Notes under the pieces: generated by a model
The model's input: only the letters and a program-made list of their open reading frames with translations
What the model was told of the DNA's origin: nothing
Databases searched by the model: none
Assembly: GCA_023053575.1 (NCBI GenBank)
Contig: JAKZAP010000009.1
Location: 13,249,869-13,313,868 of the forward strand
Direction: 5' to 3'
Source of the DNA: Branchinecta lynchi
Lineage: Eukaryota > Arthropoda > Branchiopoda > Anostraca > Branchinectidae
DNA: 64,000 nt
Translations under genes and position numbers: made by a program
Shown here: in pieces, positions 41,332-52,808 of the stretch
Numbering within the stretch: position 1 is the stretch's first letter
Layout of the letters: each line of letters begins with the position of its first letter

Positions 41332-41466
41332 ATTTTGGTTTTCCTCGTTATTTCGGTACCTGGAGGTTGCTAGGGACTATGATTTTTTTTTTTAATTCGG
41401 TCATTACTTTCAGTATCATCCTACTTTTGTTATTCACAAAGTTTAACTATTTGAAGATCGCGTTGG

Positions 41467-42080
41467 AATCAATATGGGCCTTTTTCCGTGGCAAGTTTAT
41501 GTGCCACACATTTCTGAGTGTTTGTCGCGGAAAAAGAATTTTTTGCCCCACACTCGACCCACGAGTTGAACCTTGTGGAAACGCTGATTTTAGGCGGTAT
41601 TATTATTTGCAGATAAAATGTATGTAGAAAGAGCTTCAGGCTTACGTCCTTACCATTCTGTACTAGGAAGATCCTCAGTTTTCTGTCTACTTCATAAAGT
41701 GGGTAATTTATTATTTGGATTTGCGGTTGTCGCTAAATATCTTTTTCCCGCCAGAATCGAGCCACAAACCTTAGCCTCGTTTTTGTTGCATGCTGCAGCG
41801 CTTCCGAGGAAGACGGCAGCGCTTCTTGAGAATCACGGACTTGCTCCCCGACCAAGTCCGTGCTTCCCTGCAAGATGCTGCAGCGCTGCCGCTTCAACCA
41901 AGAAGAAAGTGAATCCGAAAACGCATATTATGCAAAAGCAAAGAAGTGCTGCAGCAGCGATGCGGCAGCGCTATTGCAACAAAAACGAGGCTCTGGTTGC
42001 TCGCGGACAGGCACTTGTGGGCCACGGAAACATTATTTTCGAGCCTCAGGGATTGCGGGAAAATGCTTTATATGGCGAAT
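41467..42080. repeat. GAGCCACA repeat, uninterrupted copy
   Basis: Empty-site relative of 33465-34500. Open frames of 176 and 105 codons at 41618-42177 overlap it in different frames and are rejected as genes. A CTGCAGCGCT short repeat lies at 41790-41970. Confidence 0.55.
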
Positions 42081-42168
42081 TGAAAGACAGAAGTGTTCCT
42101 CAGCCGGTATTTGTACCACTCCGTCTTTATGTAATATTGACGCAGTGACATGTGGATGTGAACTGCTT

Positions 42169-43190
42169 AAAGTTTAACCGAAAAGGGCTGAGATATGACA
42201 ATCTAGTTACAAATCAATTATTCACTTAAAGAGGCTTAAAGATCCGATGAAAATGCGTTACGTCGTTGTCCGCTGTTCACAAATAATCGATTTTCATATA
42301 GTGGAATTTCCCTGCCAGATTTGTGGTACCTCATGCCCTTGTACCTGTGTTGCATACTTGACGAAAACAGTTTACGGAAAACAAGTGTTTCACGCAGTAA
42401 GCTGCCTTCCGTGAGCTGATTACTGGCCAGTGAAAAGCCGCGTTTGTATTAAGTAAGTAAGTAATTTACTTATGACCCGCCATTTTGAAAAGGCAGAGTA
42501 AACGAAGAAAATAAAAAATAAAATAAACAAAACACATAAATACGCAGAAAAAGACACTTAATTTCCAGTCTTCAGTCAGGAAGCAGTGGACGACGTCGTG
42601 CGCTGGTTGGGCCCTGTTGTCCATGATTTTGGAAAGCGATGAGGAAACATCCAAAAGGGTCACACTTGCATCTTGAATTTTGAATTTCTCCGTCAGTGTA
42701 TGGTTATGACATAATTTCGACAAGTGGAGCAGGTGCTTCGCATATTTAAAATAACATGATCTCATCTTTTCGATCTCCTTCTTTCGCAGAACATGAGTGA
42801 CGCCAGAACGAAATAGTATAGAAAGAGCGCAGAAGGTGCTGTATGAATTTCCCAATGCTTTACGATTAGGCTATAGCGCCCCCGGTTGGGGACGATGCGC
42901 CCATAGGCGCTACGGATTGATTTATAAACTTCTTGAACAACCGAAGAGCAAAATTTTGACAATGAAGATTTGAACGTTATGCCGAGCCACCGTAGAGAGT
43001 CTGTTGATTTGACGATGAATGATCCAAGAGATTTAGAATTGAGATTAAAAATTCTCGCGTCATAGTAGAATTTGCGTTGGTATTCTGAACGTCATACTAG
43101 AGCAAATAGTGAAAAAAAAAAAATTAAGACCCAAACTATGCAGTGGAAATGATAAAAAATTAAGTTGTCTCTTCCGTTAAACCTTAAACG
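42169..43190. mobile_element. TTAA-type element interrupted by a LINE
   Basis: AGTTTAACCGAAAAGGGCTG at the start, GTCTCTTCCGTTAAACC at the end. Continuity AAGCCGCGTTTGTATTAAG | ATTAAAAATTCTCGCGTC is broken by about 580 bp at 42456-43035. Confidence 0.7.
42466..42960 (-). mobile_element. LINE ORF2 C-terminal fragment, copy B
   Basis: Two frames joined by one frameshift read YGRIVPNRGRYSLIVKHWE then YSTFCALSILFRSGVTHVL...CYFKYAKHLLHLSKLCHNH, matching copy A block by block. A TAAG-repeat tail lies at 42452-42472. Confidence 0.6.
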
Positions 43191-43257
43191 AATTCGCCTT
43201 TAGCGGTTTAACTGCTTCATACAGTTGATTTCTGTAGTTTTCGAACAATGCTCACAA

Positions 43258-43332
43258 GCCCCATGGTAGCTCAGTGATAGAGTGTCGGCAATGAAAGCCG
43301 AAGCTCGTGGGTTCAGGTCCCGCCTGAGGAGC
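43258..43332 (+). tRNA. tRNA-like pseudogene or SINE head
   Basis: A-box-like TAGCTCAGTGATAGAG, anticodon stem TCGGC/GCCGA with loop AATGAAA, B-box GGTTCAGGTCC and TΨC stem GTGGG/CCCGC, then TTTT 2 nt downstream. The acceptor stem has mismatches and position 33 is A instead of U, so it is probably not a functional tRNA. Confidence 0.45.
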
Positions 43333-43798
43333 GCTTTTGTCTTTCCTTACTTTAATTATTTTTAACACGATTTTGTCATTGCTGCACCATTAAACTTTCG
43401 TACTTCAGCGCGCTTATCACCAGAATTTACGTCCTAGTTTAGTCAATCTAATTTCTTTAACTAAACCCCTTTTGTATCTTGAAAAAGATCAAAATGGTCG
43501 AAACAAAGATATTTGCGCTTCCTGAAAAGGTTTTGCACAAGCACAAACCGGCGTTAAATATTATCAAACTTCTCAGCACAAGAGCCCCACGTCGTCTAGC
43601 GAAATATTGAATTCGTAGTTATCTCAATTCTCTTACAAATCAGGTTTTTGATCGACGAAGGGTTTTGAGAACGAGAATCGAGAAGTGAATATTCAATCAG
43701 CTTCTCGATTCTGCAGAACCGCGCCCCGCTCTCAATTTTGTCGAAACGCAAGTAAAACAGAATACTCCATTCTATATGACTAAGTCCAAAACAAGCTA

Positions 43799-43958
43799 CA
43801 CTGTAAAAAGTTTCTCCGAATAAGGATGCAGCATTTGCTACTGGGATTAATCTTATCTCTATTGGGATAAAATCAATCCAAATTAGGGATCATCTTAACT
43901 AAAAAAAAGACAAGATTAATCCCAGTAGCAAATACTGCAAGATTTTTTTTTTACAGTG
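43799..43958. mobile_element. CACTGTAAAAA MITE, copy 2
   Basis: TA|CACTGTAAAAAG ... TTTTTTTACAGTG|TA; perfect TA duplication (43797-43798 and 43959-43960). Confidence 0.85.
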
Positions 43959-44229
43959 TAGCGAACCTCTGTGAAGAAAGAGAAACGTCGCCCGAACGGT
44001 GACTCAAATCTTATGTCAACCAATAAACGTTGTTCGTTGGGGACAGTTCTGGTGACGCTTCCGGCTTTTCCGGTAGGTAGGCTACATGGCGACTCTTCAT
44101 CGGACCGTAATAGAGTTAGTCATCAAGAGTTTTGGCTTCCTCTCAACAGTCGGAAAACGTTAAATATGACATTCACGAGAATTGGGATCAAAAGCGCAAC
44201 TGTGCTATGAACATGCCAAGCCATTTTAC

Positions 44230-44560
44230 GGTAGGGGAATTGGGGAGTTTTTCATTTTGAAAAGAAATACCGGAGTTTATATAATAGTTTCTGTTCTCCC
44301 TCTGTCTGCAACCTTTCCGGAATTTTTGGTATTCTGAGGCTAAAAGATTTAAAACGCATCAGAACTTATTATTTCAAGTATTGTAAATTTCTCTTGTACC
44401 TTCCTCGACGTTATAGGAATTCCCGTATAACTGCAACTTTTTTGCCCTCTGATCCTTGTGCAAAATTATCTTGAATTGCCCAGGACCTTCACGTTTCTGC
44501 CCTTGACCATTTCTCCGCACTCCATCTAGGAAGAAGATTTTTTAGACCCGATTAGTCCCT
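44230..44560 (+). mobile_element. LINE ORF2 C-terminal fragment, copy C
   Basis: Reads LRLKDLKRIRTYYFKYCKFL then LYLPRRYRNSRITAT, close to copy A, with in-frame stops after it. Confidence 0.6.
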
Positions 44561-44591
44561 TTTTTTTTCTTCTTTTAAATGTTTATTTTTT

Positions 44592-46190
44592 ATGGCACTT
44601 GCCCTTCGGCCAAATGCCATATAGCGATCGCAATTTCTGTCCGTCTGTCGGTCTGTCCAGGTTTTCCTAGTTCGGGCACTTCCAGATAAGCTAGGACGAT
44701 AAAACTTGGCAGGCATATCAGGGACCCCAAATGATTAAGTTGGAAATAGTCACTTCCCCGATCCGAGCACCGTGGGGGGGAGTGGAGGGAGGGGGAATCC
44801 GGAATCTTGAGGTATTTTTAACTTTTGAACGGGTGATCGGATCTCGATGAAACTTGATATTTGGAACGACCTCATGCCTCAGACGACCCACTTAAAATCC
44901 GGACCGGATCCGGTGACTTTTGGGGGGAGCTGGAGGCGGCAACCGGAAATCTTGGGAAACGCTATGAGTGGAGGGATCGAGATGAAACTTGGTGGGAAGA
45001 CACCTAGCAAACACTAGATACATCATTGACATAACCGAGCCGATTCGGGCACTGTGGGGGGGAGTGGAGGGAGGGGGAATCCGGAATCTTGAGGTATTTA
45101 TAACTTTTGAATGGGTGATCGGATCTCGATGGAACTTGATATTTGGAGAAGACCTCATGCCTCAGACGACCTACTTAAAATCCGGACCGGATCCGGTGAC
45201 TTTTGGGGGGAGCTGGAGGGGGCAACCGGAAATCTTGGGAAACGCTATGAGTGGAAGTATCGAGATGAAACTTGGTGGGAAGACACCTAGCAAACACTAG
45301 ATACATCATTGACATAACCGAGCCGATTCGGGTACTGTGGGGGGAGTAGAGGGAGGGGGAATCCGGAATCTTGAGGTATTGTTAACTTTTGAACGGGTGA
45401 TCGGATCTCGATGGAACTTGATACTTGGAAAGACCTCATACCTCAGACGACCACTTAAAATCTGGACCGGATCCGGTGACTTTTGGGGGGAGCTGGATGG
45501 GGCAACCGGAAATCTTGGGAAACGCTATGAGTGGAGGGATCGAGATGAAACTTGGTGGGAAGACACCTAGCAAACACTAGATACATCATTGACATGACCG
45601 AGCCGATTCGGGCACTGTCGGGGAAGTGGAGGGAGGGGGAATCCGGAATCTTGAGGTATTTATAACTTTTGAACGGGTGACCGGATCTCGATGAAACTTG
45701 ATATTTGGAACGGCCTCATGCCTCAGACGACCCACTTAAAATACGGACCGGATCCGGTGACTTTTGGGGGGAGCTGGAGGGGGCAACCGGAAATCTTGGG
45801 AAACGCTATGAGTGGAGGGATCGAGATGAAACTTGGTGTGAAGACACCTAGCAAACACTAGATACATCATTGACATAGCCGAGCCAATTCGGGCACTGTG
45901 GGGGGAGTGGAGGGAGGGGGAATCCGGAATCTTGAGGTATTTATAACTTTTGAACGGGGGACCGGATCTCGATGAAACTTGATATTTGGAAAGACCTCAT
46001 GCCTCAGACGACCCACTTAAAATCCGGACCGGATCCGGTGACTTTTGGGGGGAGCTGGAGGGGAGAACCGGAAATATTGGAAAACGCTATGAGTGGAGGG
46101 ATCGAGATGAAACTTGGTGGGAAGACACCTAGCAAACACTAGATATATCATTGACATAACCGAGCCGTGCCTACTCGTAACAAGTGCCAT
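44592..46190. mobile_element. ATGGCACTTG-ended element with 281-bp tandem array
   Basis: Inverted ends ATGGCACTTG (44592) and CAAGTGCCAT (46190) enclose five tandem units; the phrase GACCGGATCCGGTGAC recurs at 44902, 45185, 45465, 45746 and 46027 (period 280-283). Units are GC-rich and highly alike. Open frames within units are by-products of low stop density. Confidence 0.8.
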
Positions 46191-46503
46191 ATGAGCTCGT
46201 AGCTCTTGTTGATCTTGTGCATTTACTACATTATTGAAAGCTCAGTGTACATTTTCCTCTTTTTTTTTGTTTATACTGCACTATATCCTCTCCTTAAGTG
46301 CGTTAATAAAATCATCATCATCAATATATTTTGGATAATGTTGGTTAGCGGAGTCTTGTCCTATGGTTACGAAAAGATTTCAAAGATTCTTTAACCTTAG
46401 TGGTTCAAAAACAGGATGATAGGCTTGGTATGAGTCAGCCTCAGCTGGCAAAAAAAGATTTCAAAGAATACAATATTAGTAATAATAAAATGAACATTTA
46501 CAA

Positions 46504-46740
46504 TTAAGTTGCATCACAAAAAGGCTGTCGCCTCTTCATTCCCCTAATACACTGAATAACCATACTTTCTTTATCACGCTTTGGCAAGACAAAAATTGGT
46601 GAAATAACCAAATCCTGGGAAAACGGAACTTCCATGATAATTTGCTTTCTAAGCATCTCGTGGATTTCCTTCGAGATAATCTTCTTCGTATCATTCGGAA
46701 AGCTGTAAGCGTTAACCTGCGCGAGAAGCTTCACGCTGAA
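46504..46740 (-). mobile_element. Reverse-transcriptase fragment (DIRS/Gypsy-like)
   Basis: EIHEMLRKQIIMEV, then SQDLVISPIFVLPKRDKES, resembles the EI..ML..GII.E...SPIFLVPKKDG start of DIRS- or LTR-type RT. The rest is lost. Confidence 0.5.
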
Positions 46741-46789
46741 TGCGTTTTTACATTTTTGTTCTCCGTTTCTTTTGCCGAATTTTCGTTTT

Positions 46790-47034
46790 TCATCCTTGGT
46801 AAGTTTTTTCTTCATCCTTGGTAAGTTTTTTCTTCATCCTTGGTAAGTTTTTTCTTCATCCTTGGTAAGTTTTTTCTTCATCCTTGGTAAGTTTTTTTCT
46901 TCATCCTTGGTAAGTTTTTTCTTTATCCTTGGTAAGTTTTTTCTTCATCCTTGGTAAGTTTTTTCTTCATCCTTGGTAAGTTTTTTCTTCATCCTTGGTA
47001 AGTTTTTTCTTCATCCTTGGTAAGTTTTTTCTTC
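46790..47034. repeat. 22-bp minisatellite
   Basis: About 11 near-identical copies of TTTTTTCTTCATCCTTGGTA AG (22 bp), with one CTTTATCC variant and one extra T. Confidence 0.95.
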
Positions 47035-47323
47035 GGCGAACGCGTCGATGCAATACTCTTGATGACTATCTCTCCTTGCCGATGCAAAATCTCCGGGTAT
47101 CTAGCGGAAGAAAGGCAGAAGTGGTGTCACACCTCCTCGCAAAGACCACGGTGATTGATTGACATAGTACTTGAGTCATTGAGTTTGAGGCGTACGGACA
47201 CGCTTACTCCTTCTTCCTACGGATCGCTGGCGTGTTTTGGACTTTGTCATATAGAGTATTGCGACGCAGAGGTTTCTTACCCGGTGTGAAAGGCTCAACG
47301 CGTCAATGAGAAAGCGGCTTTAA

Positions 47324-47766
47324 AGTTTAACTGAAAAGGGCAGAGATGGGACGGTCTTTTTACCCCTCACTAATTCACTTAAAGAGGCTTGAAGACCCGA
47401 TGAAAATGCGTTACATTGTCGCTCCGCTATTCACGAATAATCAGTTTTCAAATAGTGGAAGTTCCCTGTCAGATTTGTGGTACTACCTACTTCGTATGCT
47501 TGACGGAAAAGATTTATGAAATTTTTTCGTTCCGGCACTAAGCAATCTTCACCAAGCTTCTCACCGCCCACTTAAAAGTCGCGTTTGCGTTCAGATTCAA
47601 ATATTCCGCGTCATAGTAGAATTTGCGCTGTGAGGACAGCCGTAGATATTCTGAATCTCAGTACTAGAGCAGATAGTGGAAAATAAGAAAATCTCTTAGC
47701 AGAATCCGAATAACTCAGTGTACTCAACTAAATGATACGAAAATAAGTTTGCTTTTCAGTTAAACT
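47324..47766. mobile_element. TTAA element (AGTTTAACTGAAAAG ends), best copy
   Basis: TTAA|AGTTTAACTGAAAAGGGC ... GCTTTTCAGTTAAACT|TTAA (47320-47323 and 47767-47770). 15-bp inverted ends. No ORF. Confidence 0.88.
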
Positions 47767-47770
47767 TTAA

Positions 47771-48123
47771 GGACTAGTCGCACCTATAACGCCAACGCAG
47801 CCTACTTCCGCAATCGATCCATAAATTCTTAAACCCCCTGAACTTCATGCGGTGCATTCTAGAACTGACACATCACTAATTTTCACTCTTGTGGTGTTTC
47901 CCTATTTTGACCCGTATCTTGCCCCGAGCAATTGTTTCCGAGTAGCTTACTCGTCAGAAAAAACAATTATCTGAACTTCTCCGTATATTTGCAAGAAATA
48001 AACGGCCCTGAAGAGGTGCTCAACGCGCGACCAAAGCCGTGGGTAATTTTTTAGAGCAGAGCCTGGTTCTAAAATACTCTAATAGAATATCGTAACATAG
48101 ACAGTACATAGTGTGAGGTGTGC
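47771..48123. mobile_element. TTAA element (GGAC..GGTGTCCT family)
   Basis: Starts right after the shared TTAA with GGACTAGTCGCACCTATAAC and ends GTGTGAGGTGTGCT|TTAA (48124-48127). Matches 52848-53207. Confidence 0.72.
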
Positions 48124-48129
48124 TTTAAA

Positions 48130-48950
48130 GCTGTGCTCCCAAAACTCTTTTACTACACGCACTTGTCGAACCGGGATTTCTTAAGCTAAAGTGCATGTCC
48201 CCTGCGATGACGATTGTTGCTGAAGTTTACATGATCACCCACTGAGTGACAATGATAACAAGTTATTGCATCTACTGTAATTAATGATTGCTTAGCCGCA
48301 ACGGGTTGGTCACAACAACAACATGCCTGGCAGAGTAGGAAGATGGACTTGGTAAGGCAAGAGAACGTGCTCGGCTGGTTCTTTAATACTTGTAGCCTGA
48401 GTGAACACGGGTAACGCTTGGGTCGTTTGTAAAGATTTATTTACAACTTCCATAAGGCAGTGGGCATATGACAAAGCCTGTACAAAACAGCCGATGTTTA
48501 CATTTATACAAGTATCAAACACGCTATCTACAGACTATAGAGCACTCACTGCCTTACAAATTAACGCGAGTACAAAACCTCAACTTTTAGACAAGATACG
48601 AAAAACTGTAGACAAGGAAAAATAACTGTGGGAGCTCGTATACTTCCGGGTTACCATCTATTCCCATACTTAAGTTACTGTTTGGCCTCATTTTCCCCAA
48701 CGGGACGCATTTTCTGTACGGGAACAACCTCTGGGGTATTCCCGGCACATGCTAACTTCTAGTGTGAAGGGGCCACACTTATATTTCTTCATTACTTTTC
48801 CTTTCAAAAATGAACAGAAGTCACGCGAAAAAAAAATGTCTGACGCTTGCCATGAAGCTGTTCGTAAAGAAATTGACACTCCACATATCGGGAGGCCGGT
48901 TATAGTTTTGCCCCTTATACCCCTACACGGCTACGCGACCTACTAAGCTT
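48130..48950. other. No gene seen
   Basis: Overlapping short frames on both strands at 48310-48946 without recognisable domains. Confidence 0.3.
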
Positions 48951-48951
48951 G

Positions 48952-49203
48952 GGCGTGTTCCACCCTTCTAACAATAGTAACTATTTATTATTACGCTGAC
49001 CGTTCCAACTGTCTTGAATAGTAACTATTTGCTCACCATGTTCGGGAGCGTAGTAGCTACGGATCTCTGTAAAGTGATTGGCTGGATTACCCCGTGGTTT
49101 GACGTTTTGGCGGCGAAGGAAAATACGTTCCAGCCTTGACGCCAAGACGCCAAAGTTCGCGACGTCATGCGTAGTAACTACGGTAAGTAGGCTGGAACAC
49201 GCT
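48952..49203. repeat. GAGCGTGTTCC MITE copy
   Basis: GCGTGTTCCACCCTTCTAAC at one end, AAGTAGGCTGGAACACGCT at the other. Confidence 0.65.
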
Positions 49204-49942
49204 ACTTGTAATATTCTCTGCCACTCGGACTGGGGGGCAGCATTACGAGCAACAAGCGAGGTGGTCCTTGCTACTGCCCGATGTATGTAGGAGAAAAGTA
49301 TATTCTACACAATTTAAGAGTGTATAGGAATTGTATAATTTGAGGAGACATCTTTAATAGGGTGGAGTATGGGGGATTGTGGGGTTCAAATGACGGGGAC
49401 AAAAGTTTTGGGGGAAATAAAGGGATCAGGGAGGTTCCTCGACAATATTTATAATTTGGTTGATTTTATAATATATTGGTTGTTGTGGTGCTGATACTTT
49501 TGTTCCGCTGTGGCCCAATGGGCTACGTTTGAACTAAACCGTAAAAGTATCACACTCGCATTGCCCAGGTGATACCATTGTGCCCATTTTTAGCTCGACA
49601 TAAAAATTTCAGCCCATAAAAAAAACTCGGGGAGTCTCGGGACTCCGGCAATAATATACAATAGCAGCAAATTACGGCCATAAGGAATGATGGTAGCCTC
49701 TGTAATGTAGTGAGAACGAATGGGTCAACCTTACAGCTCTTCCCTGCAGAAGGGACAGTGCCTGCGGAAGTCTTCACCCCTTGGTGTGCAGGGATCAGAA
49801 TCATGAAGCGTGGAAAAAGCCACTTCACACTGATGTGTCATTGCGTATCTTTCACACGAGCACGTGACGCTTTCACACTGGATGCGTGATTTCATTTTCC
49901 TTTCTCGGGTTCTTTTTTTTTCATCACCATGCAGTCTACAAC

Positions 49943-50197
49943 TGTATCGTGTTCTTCAAAACTCTGCTAACTACATTTTCATAATATTTGGGCCTGTTTA
50001 GTGTATGCCATCTGCGTGAAGAAAATAGGAACTCAGAAAGTTAAAACTAATCTATCTCTTAGATGGTGATCATGTCGTCATCTAACACTTCTGACACAAA
50101 TAACAGAACACCAAATCAGCAATGTTCTTTCCAATGGTATAGTTAACTCAGTTTTCAAAAAAAAATTTAGTCAGCACAGTTTGAAGAACACGGTACA
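49943..50197. mobile_element. MITE with TGTACCGTGTTCTTCAAA ends, copy 2
   Basis: Same terminal repeats as 26791-27044, interior in the opposite orientation, similar length (255 bp). Confidence 0.78.
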
Positions 50198-50494
50198 ATT
50201 TTTCTTCAAACACTTCAGTTTTCCAGTGAAAATTGGACAAGTACACGTCGACGAAACGCAAGAACAGAACTTGGCTCTATTCTTGCGTTGCGTTCTATTT
50301 GTCTGCGTAAGCTCTGCGTCGCGTCACAGCAAGACCGACGCAGAGGTTGCACAGCCCAGTGTGAAAGGCTCAACGCGTCAATGTGAAAGCGACTCAAGTA
50401 TTCCTTCAGCAAAAGTAGACTGCGGATGATAGTTGATGGTGCTGAACAGCTAAGTGAACTGACATTTCTTCTAGGGATATTTCGGCCCTTAGGT

Positions 50495-51120
50495 CTTGAT
50501 TAAAAATTTTCGAGAATTAGTCGTATGGAGTTGTACGAAGTAGGATGCAGTAGTAACTGTTGCCACTGCATGCTATTACTAGCAAACTGGATGCTACTAC
50601 AGCAAGATTAGATGCTACTACTTAATATTAACCCAGTCGGAGGTATGTTAAGTCAAAGTACTCCATACCAGGGGCGTCACGACTGCGTTGGGAGCCCCCC
50701 CCCCCCATGCTGTCGGCCAGTCGGTAAAAAATAACCGAGTCGGCGCGAAGCGTCGCGATTTTACGTCGAAACAGCTGATTTTGTTCGTGAAAACGGTCGT
50801 TTTTTTCTGAAAATTGGTCGATTTTTCATCAAAATAGTCGGTTTTTCTGAAAATCAATGGATTTTTCTGAAAATCGGCCGATTTTTTTCAAAAATATAAT
50901 TTTTGTTCTTGAAAACAGTCGTTTTTTCGGCAGAAAAAGTCGGTAAAAATTACCAGCCAGTCGGTAAACGCCTCGTCCCCCCAAAAAACATTTTGGCTAG
51001 TAACGCCTCTGCTCCATACTACTACATATCAATACATGCAACTCTTTGGTACAACTACCATACAACTGTCAAAGAATTTTTCATCGGAGGAAAACAGACC
51101 AGCCCGGTTGAGGATCGCAG
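50495..51120. repeat. TAGTAGCATCC repeat, reverse copy, split by hAT-like element
   Basis: AGTAGTAACTGTTGCCACTG ... ACTCCATAC | insert | CTCCATACTACTACATATC ... matches 17823-18360 in reverse. Confidence 0.65.
50669..51011. mobile_element. hAT-like MITE (CAGGGGCG ends), copy 2, perfect 8-bp TSD
   Basis: Ends CAGGGGCGTCAC and GTAACGCCTCTG. Flanked by exact CTCCATAC at 50661-50668 and 51012-51019. Confidence 0.88.
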
Positions 51121-51189
51121 TGTCGTTTTTTTTAGCTTGAGCCTGGAGAGTACCTTCGCCAAGAAGGGTTCAAATATCGCCCAACCTCA

Positions 51190-52700
51190 GCCCATCGCCC
51201 AACGCCCAACCCAACCAAACATGAAGCGTGGTCCAAGCAAGGCTATGACGAAAGTCGAAGCCGGTACGAGCTACAGTGGGGTCCGACCAGTTGCAATAGA
51301 GCATTATAGATCCCTTCAAACAAAATTTGACTTTAGTACGGTTTCTGAAAAAGCTCCTAATCTATACTTTCACGATAAGACAACAAAAATACCCTGCACT
51401 GATTTTGGACAAAAGGCGTTTCACATTCACCAGATCTAGCACCCCACCCCCAGAGACTGGGATCCCCCAGCTTCCCATCACTGAGACTTGAACGGATAAC
51501 GATTCAGTGAAATATCAATCTTTACAGGAAGTTGTGAGGGTCCCGCGGAATTCCTCCGTTTTCGAGATTCGTTTCACCGCTTGTTTCCTTTCAGAAATTG
51601 CCGAATTCCTCAGCGCTGATATCTCAAAAACCAGACACCGGTCCGTAGTACAGCATTGAGCTCGTCCGAATTTCGTATTAGGTTCTGCGGGGCTCAAGCA
51701 GATAATTCAAGACTGTGTCCCGTCTTTCCCCTTTCACGGAGAAAACCTCGCATGGAAGCTCATGAAACCCGCCAGATGGCTTTTAGGGGATATATCTACT
51801 CACAACCGCCTTCCCCTGTGGCTACATTTTCATTCCGTTAACAAGCCTTCCTTGAGGTAATTGTTATCGGAACGAGTGTATTCCTTATTTTGTTCTGTTT
51901 TTCGCTTAAATCCGTAATTTGACTAAGTTTGGAAGTAGGATGATAAACTTTCATGTAGAAATGCTTTATGGAGTCGCACATCCCCCACCCTCTAATGTCT
52001 TGTTCTTACTTTAAAACACCACGTTTGAGCTGTTGTGCCCTTGTTTTCAATGGTCCCGACCGCATTAAAAAATAAATAAAAAAATTACTGATTGATTGAA
52101 AGTGGGAATGTGAGCTTTAGACTTCTGGATTTTCTCAAAATCCTGAAGGGGTCTTCAAGGGTGGGTAAGGAAAAGCCAGCTTTTCAGTAGCTTTCCGCGC
52201 TGACGGGGAAGACTGTCGAGCTTTCTGCAAGGTTTTTGCGATCAGAAACTCAACCAGTTTTAACGAAAAGTATTCGAGGAGGCCATTGGAAACCGCAAGA
52301 AGGAAGTCCCGGCAAAAAAAAACTATCAAACGTGACAAATCTGGACAAGAGTGACTTTGTTAAATCAATATACAGAAATAAAACATGAGCCAAATGGTGT
52401 AATTTCTTAGGCAATTACAGTATTTATATTTTAAGCCCGGAATGGGTTTCCTGTAGTCTTCTTAGCGAATGTCTGGACGAGCTCAATGCTTTCAATGTAG
52501 ACCGGCATTTGATTTCCGGGCGCGGATGCGAATTTCCGGGGTCAGGATTCGGACTCCAAAAAGCTCTTAAAGGTCTCTCTTTGGAGCGCTTCACGATTTT
52601 GAGTGTGAAGGTCTCTCTCGTGGAAACGGACGACTTCTAGCACCGCTGATCCCCTTCTATCTCACGTAATGTCTGTTATCACTGACGAAAGGTTCACACA
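51190..52700. other. No gene seen; includes ARID2 3' flank
   Basis: Just after the ARID2 stop on the minus strand, 52420-52560 has a 30-codon frame ending in a stop (PVYIESIELVQTFAKKTTG) but without an acceptor. It probably lies in the 3' UTR. No clear AATAAA was located. Confidence 0.35.
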
Positions 52701-52705
52701 AACTA

Positions 52706-52808
52706 TCAAGAGTCCGCCAGCTCAGATAATATCTGAGAAACTGTCCGCGCGGATTCCGCATTACTCATTGCAATCACGGTTAGTCGAGACTCAAACCGCT
52801 TCAGATGC
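52706..52808 (-). CDS. ARID2: ARID2 last coding exon
   Basis: A T-tract ACAG acceptor. G completes Arg, then [20 protein letters not shown] to LSELADS and TGA at 52706-52708. The exon is too short for most ORF callers but matches the family C-terminus and the incoming phase. Confidence 0.9.

Noticed and set aside
41618..42177. 176- and 105-codon open frames downstream of the SLIMP-like gene
   Set aside because: They overlap in different frames, lie in the GAGCCACA dispersed repeat and show no domain.
44892..45570. Open frames in the 281-bp array (WNLIFGE..., GGGIRNLEV)
   Set aside because: They recur only because each unit is GC-rich and lacks stops; unit length is not kept as a multiple of three across copies.
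46790..47034. CRISPR-like array
   Set aside because: Head-to-tail 22-bp copies without spacers; a minisatellite.
49550..49828. Minus frame with CPFC..-like cysteines and nearby splice-like sites
   Set aside because: In-frame stops and no recognisable domain; the neighbouring sequence is a repeat shared with 17.3 kb.
52420..52560. Terminal-exon-like frame (PVYIESIELVQTFAKKTTG) near the ARID2 end
   Set aside because: No acceptor, and the true ARID2 C-terminus was found at 52706-52808.
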